DNA of 64,000 nt. Source: Actinomycetota bacterium (GTDB lineage Bacteria > Actinomycetota > Actinomycetes > Nanopelagicales > Nanopelagicaceae). The position numbers were made by a program, and so were the translations under genes. The notes below the pieces were generated by a model. That model saw only the letters and a program-made list of their open reading frames with translations. It was not told where the DNA came from and did no database searches. The DNA lies in assembly GCA_009701575.1 (NCBI GenBank), contig WLJX01000001.1:1-64000 (forward strand), given 5' to 3'. This document shows positions 1 through 10,169 of this stretch, one piece after another. Each line of letters opens with the position of its first letter. The stretch's first letter is position 1.

Positions 1-104
1 GCGAGAGGGAAACGCCCGGTCCCATTCCGAACCCGGAAGCTAAGCCTCTCAGCGTCAATGGTACTGCAAGGGGGACCTTGTGGGAGAGTAGATCGCCGCC
101 GGAC
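1..104 (+). rRNA. rrf: 5S ribosomal RNA, 5' end cut by the window edge
   Basis: The first bases match the conserved core of bacterial 5S rRNA: the CGGTCCCATTCCGAACCCGG loop, the AAGCTAAGCC segment and the closing GGGAGAGTAGATCGCCGCCGG helix strand. About 15 nt of the 5' end lie outside the window. It is followed directly by an intrinsic terminator, so this is the distal end of an rrn operon read on the plus strand. The 3' end is set by similarity and may be off by a few bases. Confidence 0.93.
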
Positions 105-112
105 ATCATTAT

Positions 113-161
113 AAAAAGGAACCTTTCCTTAACTTCGGTTATTGGAATTGGTTCCTTTTTT
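113..161 (+). terminator. Intrinsic terminator of the rrn operon
   Basis: AAAAAGGAACC at 113-123 pairs with GGTTCCTTTTTT at 150-161, giving an 11-bp stem with a U-rich 3' side just after the 5S rRNA. It is the only clear stem-plus-U-tract terminator I could find in the window. Confidence 0.85.
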
Positions 162-203
162 ATTGGAAGCGGATCAATTTCCGAACCCAATTTTGAATTA
201 TTT

Positions 204-235
204 CTATTTTCTATTTTCTATTTTCCTTCTATTTT
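204..235 (+). repeat. Short tandem repeat CTATTTT x3 plus a fourth copy
   Basis: Three exact head-to-tail copies of the heptamer CTATTTT occupy 204-224 and a further copy follows at 229-235 after a four-base interruption. The repeat lies in the 210-bp spacer between the rrn terminator and the SSB-like gene. Nothing else recognisable sits in that spacer apart from a possible -10 element (TAGAAT, 333-338). Confidence 0.75.
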
Positions 236-374
236 CAAGGAAATTAAGTACTTAGTAACAAGCTGCATCTATTCACAGCTAACTTGGGATTAGAAGATCT
301 CCATTATTTGTAGCGCCACAATTTGCTCTTCTTAGAATATCTTTAAGATGTACATTTTATGGATTGGAAATTGT

Positions 375-752
375 ATGGCGAAGATTTTAGAGAAGAAGAT
401 TATCGGCAAGAGCAAGAAGAAAACTGTAGTCAAGCCAGAATTCGATCCGGTAAACGAGGTTTTTTTAGTCGGTCGCGTTACTAGCCTTGCGGTTGAGAAG
501 ATTTTGCCTAGTGGAGACAAGGTCGTTGAGTTTCGAGTTGTAATAGGCAGAGCAAAGTCCAGAGGTTCGAAGAAGGAAGTGGACACCCTTGATGTTGCAG
601 CTTGGTCAGCAACTGCTCGAAAAGCAGCCCTGGCAGTGAAAATCGATAGTTGGGTGCAAGTAAGCGGCTCTGTTCGCAGACGTTTTTGGCGAGCCCCTAC
701 AGGTCTTGCAAGTCGTTGGCAGGTCGAAGCAAGCGAGGTAGTGCGACTTTAG
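375..752 (+). CDS. Single-stranded DNA-binding (SSB-like) OB-fold protein
   Basis: A 125-residue protein with one OB fold. A basic N-terminal stretch of about 25 residues precedes NEVFLVGRVTS, then LPSGDKVVEFRVVIGR, the DTLDVAAWSATARK strand-helix and GSVRRRFWRAPTG. This order is typical of small actinobacterial SSB paralogues. It is shorter than housekeeping SSB (about 160-180 aa) and has no acidic C-terminal tail, so it probably does not recruit the usual SSB partners. I chose the ATG at 375, with GGA 6 nt upstream. An in-frame ATG at 348 would add nine residues and lies 9 nt after a possible -10 (TAGAAT, 333-338). It is the first gene after the rrn operon; the next gene follows after 13 nt. 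The role, perhaps in recombination or uptake, is inferred. Confidence 0.8.
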   Translation: MAKILEKKIIGKSKKKTVVKPEFDPVNEVFLVGRVTSLAVEKILPSGDKVVEFRVVIGRAKSRGSKKEVDTLDVAAWSATARKAALAVKIDSWVQVSGSVRRRFWRAPTGLASRWQVEASEVVRL

Positions 753-753
753 G

Positions 754-759
754 TACGGT
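754..759 (+). promoter_or_regulatory. -10 element, leaderless promoter of the phasin-like gene
   Basis: TACGGT fits TANNNT and is followed by exactly 6 nt before the ATG at 766, so the A of the start codon would be +1. No convincing -35 is visible. Confidence 0.6.
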
Positions 760-765
760 TGACCC

Positions 766-1137
766 ATGGTTTCAGACATCAACGCAATTGTAAAAAAATA
801 CCTTAGCGCAATGGGTAAGAACGAAGCGGGGATTGCAGAACTGACGAGCAACCTGCGGGTTTGGGCTGTTGAGAATGGCGAAGTTTTTAAAGAGAAGATA
901 GAAAAACAGATCGACGATGCTGCTGTCCGCATGGGGTTTGTTAAAGCTTCTGATTTAGATTCACTGTTAGCGCGAATTTCCGAACTGGAAGGGCGCATTC
1001 CCTCCTCCCAGAAAGGGCGAAAAGTTGGCGCCAAAAAATCAAAAGCCAAGAGAGAACCTAAATCAAATGAAGATAAAAAAGTGAGCAAATTTTCAGAGAA
1101 GAAAAAGTCAACGACCAGCAAGAAAGGTAATAAATAA
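766..1137 (+). CDS. Small phasin-like coiled-coil protein with lysine-rich tail
   Basis: A 123-residue protein. Residues 1-80 look helical, ending in a short heptad-like segment (SDLDSLLARISELEGRI) similar to the LxxRVxxLE motif of phasin-like proteins near tlyA in other actinobacteria. From about residue 83 the chain is a low-complexity, strongly basic tail rich in KKSKAKR and KKK runs, which suggests contact with nucleic acid or another polyanion. No catalytic motif is seen. The ATG at 766 is supported by the -10 six nt upstream. Its stop overlaps the next start (TAATG), so the two are translationally coupled. The function is not known to me; polyhydroxyalkanoate-granule phasin is only the nearest fold analogy. 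Confidence 0.6.
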   Translation: MVSDINAIVKKYLSAMGKNEAGIAELTSNLRVWAVENGEVFKEKIEKQIDDAAVRMGFVKASDLDSLLARISELEGRIPSSQKGRKVGAKKSKAKREPKSNEDKKVSKFSEKKKSTTSKKGNK

Positions 1138-1292
1138 TGATAGAAGATGGCTCAACCCCTATTGCAAGTATTGACGATATCAAAATTAGAATTTCACAGA
1201 TATCGCAGAAACCACTCGACCTGCATCCCCAGGAGTTTGAAAATATACATAGCGACTTGACTCAAGTTTTATCGGGAATTGACGGGCTCTAA
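1137..1292 (+). CDS. Very small conserved actinobacterial protein (Rv1693-like)
   Basis: A 51-codon frame that ordinary length filters miss. It begins at an ATG overlapping the preceding stop by one base (TAATG) and ends 9 nt before tlyA, with AAGGA between, so it sits inside the operon. The predicted protein ends with a helix of the type PQEFENIHSDLTQVLSGID. This resembles the small protein encoded just upstream of tlyA in mycobacteria and streptomycetes (Rv1693 position), where a similar VYEDVHRRLQDAL..LD pattern occurs. Support is position, coupling and that weak similarity. The function is unknown. Confidence 0.6.
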   Translation: MIEDGSTPIASIDDIKIRISQISQKPLDLHPQEFENIHSDLTQVLSGIDGL

Positions 1293-1301
1293 GGATTTAA
1301 T

Positions 1302-2090
1302 ATGAAGACGCGCCTTGATGCAGAGTTGGTTCGGAGAGGTCTGGCAAGATCTCGAGATCATGCTGCAGATCTAATTGAATCAAGGTCAGTCTTGGTGATT
1401 GGCATCCCAGCTTCAAAACCAGCTACTCAAGTAGATGCTGAAACCTCAATAACTATTCAAGGTGACAGAAGCGATTTTGTATCACGTGGCGGCCATAAAC
1501 TTTCGGGTGCTCTAGATGCTTTTCCAGAAATTGTAGTTGAGGGGAAACGCGCTCTCGACGCTGGCGCTTCAACCGGTGGATTCACCGATGTGCTCTTAAA
1601 ACGTAACGTCGAAAGTGTTATCGCGGTCGATGTTGGTTATGGACAATTAGCATGGGAGCTTCGAAGTGATCCAAGAGTTACTATTTTGGATAGGACTAAT
1701 GTTCGACATCTTACGATTGAGCAAGTAGGCGAAGCAGTTGATTTGGTAGTTGCAGACTTATCATTTATCTCACTAACACTTGTACTTCCAGCCTTAGTAG
1801 CAGTTTCAAGAACTAGCGCGGATTATTTAGTAATGGTGAAACCCCAATTCGAAGTTGGTCGAGAGAAACTCGGCGCTGGTGGGGTAGTGCGTGATAGCTC
1901 GCTGCGCAGATCAGCAGTTCTAGAAGTGGCCGATTGTGCATATGACATGGGGCTAGGTTGTAATGGGGTAGTGGCCAGTTCACTCCCAGGACCTTCTGGA
2001 AATGTTGAATATTTCCTATGGTTAAAACGAGGAGCAACAGAGATGTCGGCCGAGATTCTAGACACAGCAATAGCTCAGGGGCCACAATGA
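1302..2090 (+). CDS. tlyA: TlyA, 16S/23S rRNA (cytidine-2'-O)-methyltransferase
   Basis: A 262-residue protein of normal family length. Residues 1-60 form an S4 RNA-binding domain (TRLDAELVRRGLARSRDHA). The rest is an FtsJ/RrmJ-type SAM methyltransferase with the glycine-rich loop DAGASTGGFTDVLL, the acidic pair in AVDVGYGQLAWELR, and the VVADLSFISL and MVKPQFEVG motifs. In mycobacteria TlyA 2'-O-methylates C1409 of 16S and C1920 of 23S rRNA and gives sensitivity to capreomycin. The ATG at 1302 has AAGGA (1290-1294) as ribosome binding site. It overlaps nadK by 4 nt (ATGA). The order tlyA-nadK-recN is the usual actinobacterial one. Confidence 0.95.
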   Translation: MKTRLDAELVRRGLARSRDHAADLIESRSVLVIGIPASKPATQVDAETSITIQGDRSDFVSRGGHKLSGALDAFPEIVVEGKRALDAGASTGGFTDVLLKRNVESVIAVDVGYGQLAWELRSDPRVTILDRTNVRHLTIEQVGEAVDLVVADLSFISLTLVLPALVAVSRTSADYLVMVKPQFEVGREKLGAGGVVRDSSLRRSAVLEVADCAYDMGLGCNGVVASSLPGPSGNVEYFLWLKRGATEMSAEILDTAIAQGPQ

Positions 2091-2938
2091 AGAAGATTCT
2101 TTTGGTCGTTCATCCAACTAGACCTGCTGCAGCAAAATTTGGCAATATTTTGTCAGAGAAATTCTTAGCTGAAAAATTTGAAGTTTATTCAAATCAACCT
2201 CAATTGATTTCCGATACCAAACCTATTGCCAATCTAGAGAACCTCGATTTGGTGATTGTTTTGGGCGGGGATGGAACAATCCTGCGTGCCGCTGAGATTG
2301 TGCGTGGTTTCGAGATTCCAATAATTGGAATTAATTTAGGAAATGTAGGTTTCTTGGCAGAAATCGCGCAGCCAACTGCGGATGAGATTGTCTCTGCGAT
2401 TAGAAGTGGCAAAGTTCATCGTGAACCGAGATTGGTATTGAAGTATGAAGTTCTGCGCAATGAGAAATCGATTTATCAAGGGTGGGCGCTAAACGAAGTT
2501 ACAGTTGAGCGAAGCTCAACGCAGATGCTGGAACTCTTCTTACAAATCGACGGTCGACCACTTTCAAAATGGGGTTGCGATGGCGTTATTTGTGCGACGC
2601 CGACAGGATCTACGGCATATGCATTTTCAGCTGGTGGCCCAGTTGTCTGGCCAGAAGTGAGCGCACTTGTCCTCCTACCACTCGCCGCACATGCACTATT
2701 TTCAAGACCGATGGTCGTGTCGCCCGAATGTGAAATCGTAATTGATGTTATTTCTAACGAAGCCCAAATTTCAGCGGATGGATTGCGTCAGATTGAATTG
2801 CAGGTAGGCGATCGAATAATTCTAACTAAGGACCAAGATGAAATTCAACTTGCATACATCAACGAAGGAAATTTCACAGATAGATTAGTTGCCAAATTTA
2901 GATTACCAATCGAAGGTTGGCGCGGAGAAAGTTCTTGA
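2087..2938 (+). CDS. nadK: NAD kinase
   Basis: This enzyme phosphorylates NAD to NADP in the cytoplasm, using ATP or polyphosphate. The 283-residue chain has the NAD kinase signature GGDGTILRAAE at about residues 60-70, the GINLGNVGFLAE segment, ALNEVTVERSS, and TPTGSTAYAFSAGGPVV near residue 185. The start at 2087 is chosen because it gives a canonical MKKILLVVHP N-terminus and a 4-nt ATGA overlap with tlyA; a longer frame from 2018 would run through tlyA coding sequence. recN follows about 20-30 nt downstream. Confidence 0.96.
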   Translation: MKKILLVVHPTRPAAAKFGNILSEKFLAEKFEVYSNQPQLISDTKPIANLENLDLVIVLGGDGTILRAAEIVRGFEIPIIGINLGNVGFLAEIAQPTADEIVSAIRSGKVHREPRLVLKYEVLRNEKSIYQGWALNEVTVERSSTQMLELFLQIDGRPLSKWGCDGVICATPTGSTAYAFSAGGPVVWPEVSALVLLPLAAHALFSRPMVVSPECEIVIDVISNEAQISADGLRQIELQVGDRIILTKDQDEIQLAYINEGNFTDRLVAKFRLPIEGWRGESS

Positions 2939-2959
2939 TAGCGCGTCCGGTTGTTCTGA

Positions 2960-4711
2960 TTGGTTCATCTCTTGAAATCTAGAGTCCAGAAGAGTTCGCT
3001 CTCGGAGCTTACGATCCGGAGCTTAGGCGTAATTGAATCTGCCGAGATTGAATTTGGCGATGGATTAACGGTGCTTACAGGTGAAACAGGTGCTGGGAAA
3101 ACTATGGTTTTAACAGCGCTTAATCTAATTCTTGGCGCTAAGTCCGATGCAGATTTCGTTCGCAACGGCGATGAGCGATTGGTTGTGAGCGGGAAGTTTA
3201 AATTGAATGAGGTTATGGTAACGAAGGTCGAAGAGGCTGGCGGATTTATAGAAGATGGAGAGGTGATTTTAAATCGCAGTGTAACTAGCCAAGGTAAATC
3301 AAAGATTTCTCTCGGTGGAGTGGTGACAACCGCCTCGCAAGTTTCGGATTTGGCCGAAGACTTAGTTGAGATTCATGCGCAGGCTAGTTCGGCCAGATTG
3401 AGTAAATCAAGTATCCAGTGTGAATTGCTAGATGCATTTGGAGATTATCAAGAAGTTCTCAAATCCTATGGTGAGAGTTACGCGGAATTCATTGTCTTGC
3501 GGAAACGTATTACAGATCTTAAAGTTCAGCTTTCGGTTCGTGATATTGAGATGGCGAAGCTTCAAGGCTTGGTTGGCGACTTTGCAAAAGTAGCACCAAA
3601 GCAAGGTGAATTGAATAGTGTTGAAAATGAAATTAATCGATTGGGTTCAGTGGAAGATTTGAATACTGGGGTGGTGGCCGCGCTCTCTGCCATATCAAGT
3701 GAGGAAAATTCTGCTCTTTCTGCCTTGAATACCGCTAAGAAATTTCTAGAGCATTTGCGTGGCAAGGATTCACAATTAGATGGCCTTATTGATAACTTTG
3801 TGGAATTGGTCTACGAAATTAATGAAACCAATTCCGGTATGGAAAGATATCTTGCACGTCTCGAGGCTGATCCTGCAAAATTTGATCAATTGCAGACCCG
3901 AAAAAATGAAATTCTTGCCCTGATAAAGAAGTATGGAAAAGGCAATGATCGTGAGCTCGCTCTAGAAAATCTTTTTACAGAGGCCGCAGATGCGACTTCT
4001 AAACTCTTAGACCTTCAGGGTGGAGATTCCAAATTGGCAGAATTGACGTTGGAGAGCGAGAAAATTTTTGGTTCTCTACGAAAGATTGCCAAATCACTAA
4101 CGGAAGCTAGGCGGTTAGCGGCGAAAGAACTATCAAATGCGATAACTATTGAACTCACTGAATTGGCAATGCCGAACTCGAAACTTTCCGTGGAAGTAAC
4201 TTCTTCCTCTGAAGAAGTGCCTACCAATTATTCTGTTACAGGTCTTGATGAAATTGCCTTTTTATTCACAAGTCATAAAGAGGGAAAATTGCTCCCACTA
4301 AATAAGGCGGCAAGTGGCGGTGAACTTTCCCGGGTTATGTTGGCGATAGAAGTAGTACTCGCTAAAAATTCAACTGTCGGAACATATATTTTCGATGAGG
4401 TCGACGCCGGAGTAGGTGGCAAAGCGGCGGTTGAAGTTGGTAAGCGGCTTGCGCAATTAGCCAGAAATTCGCAAGTTATAGTCATAACTCATCTGGCTCA
4501 AGTTGCCAGTTGGGCGGATCAGCATCTTGTTGTAACAAAGAGCGAGAATGGTTCCGTGACTCAGAGCAATGTCGTTGAGGTTACTGGAAGTGAGAGACGT
4601 AAAGAGATTGCTAGATTGCTATCTGGACAAGATGAATCCATTTCGGCTCAGGAACACGCGGGGGAATTACTCGAATTGGTAGCAGCAGCACGGACGGAAA
4701 TGATAGGTTAA
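2960..4711 (+). CDS. recN: DNA repair protein RecN
   Basis: An SMC-like ATPase of double-strand break repair, about 580 residues. The N-terminal Walker A (GETGAGKT, about residues 41-48) follows the diagnostic LGVIESAEIEFGDGLTVLTG. A coiled-coil middle region of about residues 150-390 comes next, then the ABC signature KAASGGELSRVMLAIE and the Walker B/D-loop (YIFDEVDAGVGGKAA) with the ITHLAQVA motif. No ATG exists near the conserved N-terminus; the start must be TTG at 2960 or TTG at 2972, and neither has a clear ribosome binding site. Compared with mycobacteria, steA and mctB are missing between recN and pyrG, leaving a 6-nt gap. Confidence 0.94.
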   Translation: MVHLLKSRVQKSSLSELTIRSLGVIESAEIEFGDGLTVLTGETGAGKTMVLTALNLILGAKSDADFVRNGDERLVVSGKFKLNEVMVTKVEEAGGFIEDGEVILNRSVTSQGKSKISLGGVVTTASQVSDLAEDLVEIHAQASSARLSKSSIQCELLDAFGDYQEVLKSYGESYAEFIVLRKRITDLKVQLSVRDIEMAKLQGLVGDFAKVAPKQGELNSVENEINRLGSVEDLNTGVVAALSAISSEENSALSALNTAKKFLEHLRGKDSQLDGLIDNFVELVYEINETNSGMERYLARLEADPAKFDQLQTRKNEILALIKKYGKGNDRELALENLFTEAADATSKLLDLQGGDSKLAELTLESEKIFGSLRKIAKSLTEARRLAAKELSNAITIELTELAMPNSKLSVEVTSSSEEVPTNYSVTGLDEIAFLFTSHKEGKLLPLNKAASGGELSRVMLAIEVVLAKNSTVGTYIFDEVDAGVGGKAAVEVGKRLAQLARNSQVIVITHLAQVASWADQHLVVTKSENGSVTQSNVVEVTGSERRKEIARLLSGQDESISAQEHAGELLELVAAARTEMIG

Positions 4712-7271
<2,560 letters not shown>

Positions 7272-7664
7272 CTACTTACCGCGTAAGCGTCTTGCAATAA
7301 TACTTTGATCGCCCTTTGTTTCTAGATCAGCGATAATGATCGCTAGAGACTCACGAACTATTCGACCGCGATCTACAGCTAAACCTAAATCTCCACGCAA
7401 CGCCAACCTAGCTTGTTCAAGATCATAAAGTTCCTCAGGGGATAGATAAACCGTAATTTTTTCATCATGGCGTTCGCGCCCACTTGGTGATTTGTCAAAA
7501 GAATTTACTCTACGACGTGGTGTCGTTCTTACAGATTTCTTATTGGTGATGGGTGCAGTCGGGACATCTTCAATCGGTGTCGGCACTTGTGATGGAACGG
7601 CGCTTAATGTTGTGGTCTGACGAAAAAGTTCATCAGCGCCCGGAAGGCTTACTCTGCGACTCAT
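7272..7664 (-). CDS. Ribbon-helix-helix-like partner of the orphan ParA
   Basis: A 130-residue protein in two parts. The N-terminal half begins with SRRVSLPGADELFR and continues as a proline/threonine-rich, probably disordered linker with a basic patch. The C-terminal 65 residues (RHDEKITVYLSPEELYDLEQARL to RRLRGK) have the strand-helix-helix outline of an Arc/MetJ/CopG ribbon-helix-helix DNA-binding domain. Its ATG overlaps the stop of the parA gene by 4 nt (ATGA), so it is translationally coupled to it. The same pair occurs upstream of scpAB in other actinobacteria. A centromere-binding or gene-regulatory role as ParA partner is inferred; no canonical ParB domain is present. Confidence 0.72.
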   Translation of the reverse strand: MSRRVSLPGADELFRQTTTLSAVPSQVPTPIEDVPTAPITNKKSVRTTPRRRVNSFDKSPSGRERHDEKITVYLSPEELYDLEQARLALRGDLGLAVDRGRIVRESLAIIIADLETKGDQSIIARRLRGK

Positions 7665-8581
7665 TTTGCTCCTCCTCGATAAATTAATTCTCGGGCTAAT
7701 CTTCGATATGAGACTGCTCCAGTAGAACTACTTGCATAGGTTGTTATTGGCTCGCCCTTAACTGTTGATTCTGAGAATCGGACCGTTCTAGCAATGATCG
7801 TGTCAAGAAGATCTTCCGGAAACTCTTTATAAATTAACTCTAAAACTTCGCGCGAGTGAGCTGTCTTGCGTTCAAACATTGTTGCAAGAATCCCATCGAT
7901 TTTGAGGTTGGGATTTGTGTTACTCCGAACCTTATCAATCGTTTCACGCACTAAGCCCAATCCCAAAACTGCAAAATATTCACACTCCATAGGGATTAGC
8001 ACACCGTCAGAGGCGGTTAGTGCATTAATTGTTAAAGTTCCCAACGAGGGAGAGCAGTCAATCAAAATATCGTCATATTGATTAATTATTGGTTCTAGCA
8101 ACTTTCGCAACTTATGTTCTTTTGCTAATTCTGAAACAAATGCGGCATCTGCGGCGGCCAAATCTTTATGTCCACGTATAAAATCCAAACCCGGTACGTT
8201 TGACTTCAAAATAAATTCTGAGATATTCGCCTGGGAATCATTGAGCAAATACCAAATCGAACCATATTGCTCTTTGATCTGGACGGGCTTAATACCTAAA
8301 CCTGTTGTCATGCTTGCTTGCGAATCAAAATCAATTAATAAAACTCTGCGTCCCAATTCAGCGAGAGCCGCGCCCAAATTAATGGTTGTCGTTGTTTTGC
8401 CAACGCCACCCTTCTGGTTCACAACTGAAATAACTCGAGCAGGCCCAGCGCTAGGAGGGGACTTAACTTGCGGAAATTCAATTAATTTTTTTCCAAGGAC
8501 ACTCGAAGTTGCCGAAAACTCTTCATCCCGATTTGTCGATTTAGTTCCTAAGCGAGAAACCTTCGAATTGCTTTTTGCCAT
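7661..8581 (-). CDS. ParA-family ATPase (orphan, PldP/Rv1708 type)
   Basis: A 306-residue protein with a 45-residue variable N-terminal tail followed by a deviant Walker A ATPase: KGGVGKTTTT at about 57-66 in VVNQKGGVGKTTTTINLG, the LLIDFDSQASMTTGLG switch and ILIDCSPSLGTLTINAL as Walker B region. It sits beside scpA/scpB, as does Rv1708 in mycobacteria and the ParA-like division protein PldP in Corynebacterium. It therefore differs from the oriC-proximal ParA that works with ParB. Roles in cell division site choice or chromosome positioning are known for PldP; for this protein they are inferred. A leaderless promoter with a good -35 supports the start at 8581. Confidence 0.88.
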   Translation of the reverse strand: MAKSNSKVSRLGTKSTNRDEEFSATSSVLGKKLIEFPQVKSPPSAGPARVISVVNQKGGVGKTTTTINLGAALAELGRRVLLIDFDSQASMTTGLGIKPVQIKEQYGSIWYLLNDSQANISEFILKSNVPGLDFIRGHKDLAAADAAFVSELAKEHKLRKLLEPIINQYDDILIDCSPSLGTLTINALTASDGVLIPMECEYFAVLGLGLVRETIDKVRSNTNPNLKIDGILATMFERKTAHSREVLELIYKEFPEDLLDTIIARTVRFSESTVKGEPITTYASSSTGAVSYRRLARELIYRGGAK

Positions 8582-8587
8582 TGGTGG

Positions 8588-8616
8588 ACTCTACGGCGGT
8601 GCGATTGGGTGTGCAA
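8588..8616 (-). promoter_or_regulatory. Leaderless promoter of parA (TTGCAC-17-TAGAGT)
   Basis: On the minus strand, -35 TTGCAC (8616-8611) and -10 TAGAGT (8593-8588) are separated by 17 bp. Six nt separate the -10 from the ATG at 8581, so transcription should begin at the start codon itself. It interleaves with the divergent scpA promoter. Confidence 0.75.
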
Positions 8617-8634
8617 GCGTAAGTGCATTACCTT
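8605..8634 (+). promoter_or_regulatory. Leaderless promoter of scpA (TTGGGT-18-TACCTT)
   Basis: On the plus strand, TTGGGT (8605-8610) and TACCTT (8629-8634) are 18 bp apart, with 6 nt to the ATG at 8641. This picks the ATG at 8641 over the upstream in-frame GTG at 8623. The two divergent -35 elements lie side by side at 8605-8616. Confidence 0.72.
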
Positions 8635-8640
8635 TGCGCA

Positions 8641-9510
8641 ATGAATGACGGTCAGATCGAGGTTTCAGAAGCGAAAGAGGCAACGCCGGGCTTCTCCGTA
8701 CACCTGACCAACTTCGAAGGACCATTCGACCTACTTCTCCAGCTTATTTCGCGTCACAAAATGGATGTTACAGAAGTAGCACTAGGCGTTGTCACGGATG
8801 ATTTTATAGCCTACATACGAGCTTTAGAGGGCTCGGAAGAGGGCTGGGACCTAGATCAGACAACAGAATTCTTGGTTGTTGCAGCAACGCTCTTGGATTT
8901 AAAGGCGGCCAGGCTTCTTCCTTCCGGTGAAGTCGAGGATGAGGGTGATTTAGCCCTTCTGGAGGCCCGTGATCTTCTCTTTGCCCGACTGCTTCAGTAT
9001 CGCGCTTTCAAGTCCATTGCAACCATTTTCACCGAGCGCCTTGCTCGTGAAGAGAAGAGTTTTGCACGGGTAGTCGCGCTCGAGGCCCATTTTTCAGCTC
9101 TTCTACCGGAGGTTTTGATTGGTGTTGGCCCTGAGCGTTTTGCAGCCATTGCCCAAAGAATCCTCTCACCCAAGGTAATCCCGACAGTTGGGATCGACCA
9201 TATTCATAGGCCTTTGGTGAGCGTCGCTGAAGAGGCGGTTCGGATAGTGGATGAGCTAAGGAGAACGGGGAAAAGTACCTTCCGTCACCTAATTAGTGAT
9301 GCGAGTTCGACGCTGGTAGTAGTCGCACGCTTTCTAGCTCTTTTGGAGTTATATCGTGAAGGGGTAGTGCGTTTTGAGCAAGTAATTGCTCTCGGTGAAA
9401 TCGCCATAACTTGGATAGGAAGCGCTGTGGGGGAGATTGAAGTGAGTGATGAATTCGATATTCCGCAAGTTCAATCTGAAGATGATACAAATGGGGGAAT
9501 GAATGTCTAA
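8641..9510 (+). CDS. scpA: Segregation and condensation protein A
   Basis: The kleisin subunit of the SMC-ScpAB condensin, which compacts and separates newly replicated origins. The 289-residue chain has the kleisin N-terminal signature FEGPFDLLLQLISRHKMDVTEVALG at residues 26-50 and the acidic segment LDLKAARLLPSGEVEDEGDLALLEARDLL. A C-terminal winged-helix segment (VVARFLALLELYREGVVRFEQ) completes the family layout. The start at 8641 is fixed by the leaderless promoter. It overlaps scpB by 8 nt. Confidence 0.95.
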   Translation: MNDGQIEVSEAKEATPGFSVHLTNFEGPFDLLLQLISRHKMDVTEVALGVVTDDFIAYIRALEGSEEGWDLDQTTEFLVVAATLLDLKAARLLPSGEVEDEGDLALLEARDLLFARLLQYRAFKSIATIFTERLAREEKSFARVVALEAHFSALLPEVLIGVGPERFAAIAQRILSPKVIPTVGIDHIHRPLVSVAEEAVRIVDELRRTGKSTFRHLISDASSTLVVVARFLALLELYREGVVRFEQVIALGEIAITWIGSAVGEIEVSDEFDIPQVQSEDDTNGGMNV

Positions 9511-10060
9511 TTCGGAACTTAACAGATCGATTGAAGCGATCCTGATGGTCGTAGATGAACCGGTTTCAGAGCTAATTTTGGCTCAGATCACTGAAACTCC
9601 AACTGAATTGGTTTTGGAGTCGCTAGTCGGACTAGCCGCAGAGTATGAGAGCTCTGGAAGAGGGTTCGAACTACGTCAAGTTTCGGGGGGATGGCGCTTC
9701 TATAGCCACCCAGACCTTGCTCCGGTAGTGGAGAAATTCGTACTTGATGGGCAGCAATCGCGCCTCACTCAGGCTGCGTTGGAGACGCTGGCCGTAATTG
9801 CATACCGACAGCCAGTTTCAAGGGCCCGCGTTTCAGCGATTCGTGGCGTTAACGTCGAGGCAGTGATGAAAACGTTGGTAACTAGAGGGTTGGTGGAGGA
9901 AGCTGGAATTGAGCACGAAACTGGTGCCATTCTGTACTCGACCACTTCATTCTTCCTGGAAAAATTAGGGTTGAATCATGTAGGGGATTTGCCAGCACTG
10001 GCTCCATTCCTTCCTGATGTAGATGCACTAGATGAGGTTCTCTCCACTCTTACCGATTGA
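9503..10060 (+). CDS. scpB: Segregation and condensation protein B
   Basis: The kite subunit of condensin. The 185-residue protein has two tandem winged-helix domains: residues 1-75 (IEAILMVVDEPVS, GRGFELRQVSGGWRFYSHPDLAP) and 85-160 (LTQAALETLAVIAYRQPVSRARVSAIRGVNVEAVMKTLVTRGLVEE). The latter is the most conserved ScpB segment. Its start overlaps the end of scpA. A 109-bp spacer to rluB follows, in which I see no clear terminator or promoter. Confidence 0.95.
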   Translation: MSNSELNRSIEAILMVVDEPVSELILAQITETPTELVLESLVGLAAEYESSGRGFELRQVSGGWRFYSHPDLAPVVEKFVLDGQQSRLTQAALETLAVIAYRQPVSRARVSAIRGVNVEAVMKTLVTRGLVEEAGIEHETGAILYSTTSFFLEKLGLNHVGDLPALAPFLPDVDALDEVLSTLTD

Positions 10061-10169
10061 TCTACCAATAATCGAAGTTGGGCAATTGGTGTGTACTGGT
10101 TTTTTAGCGTAATCTGAGCACAAATCCACCTATTCCACGCTGTTGAAGCAGTTGAAAAGAGGTCCAAAA

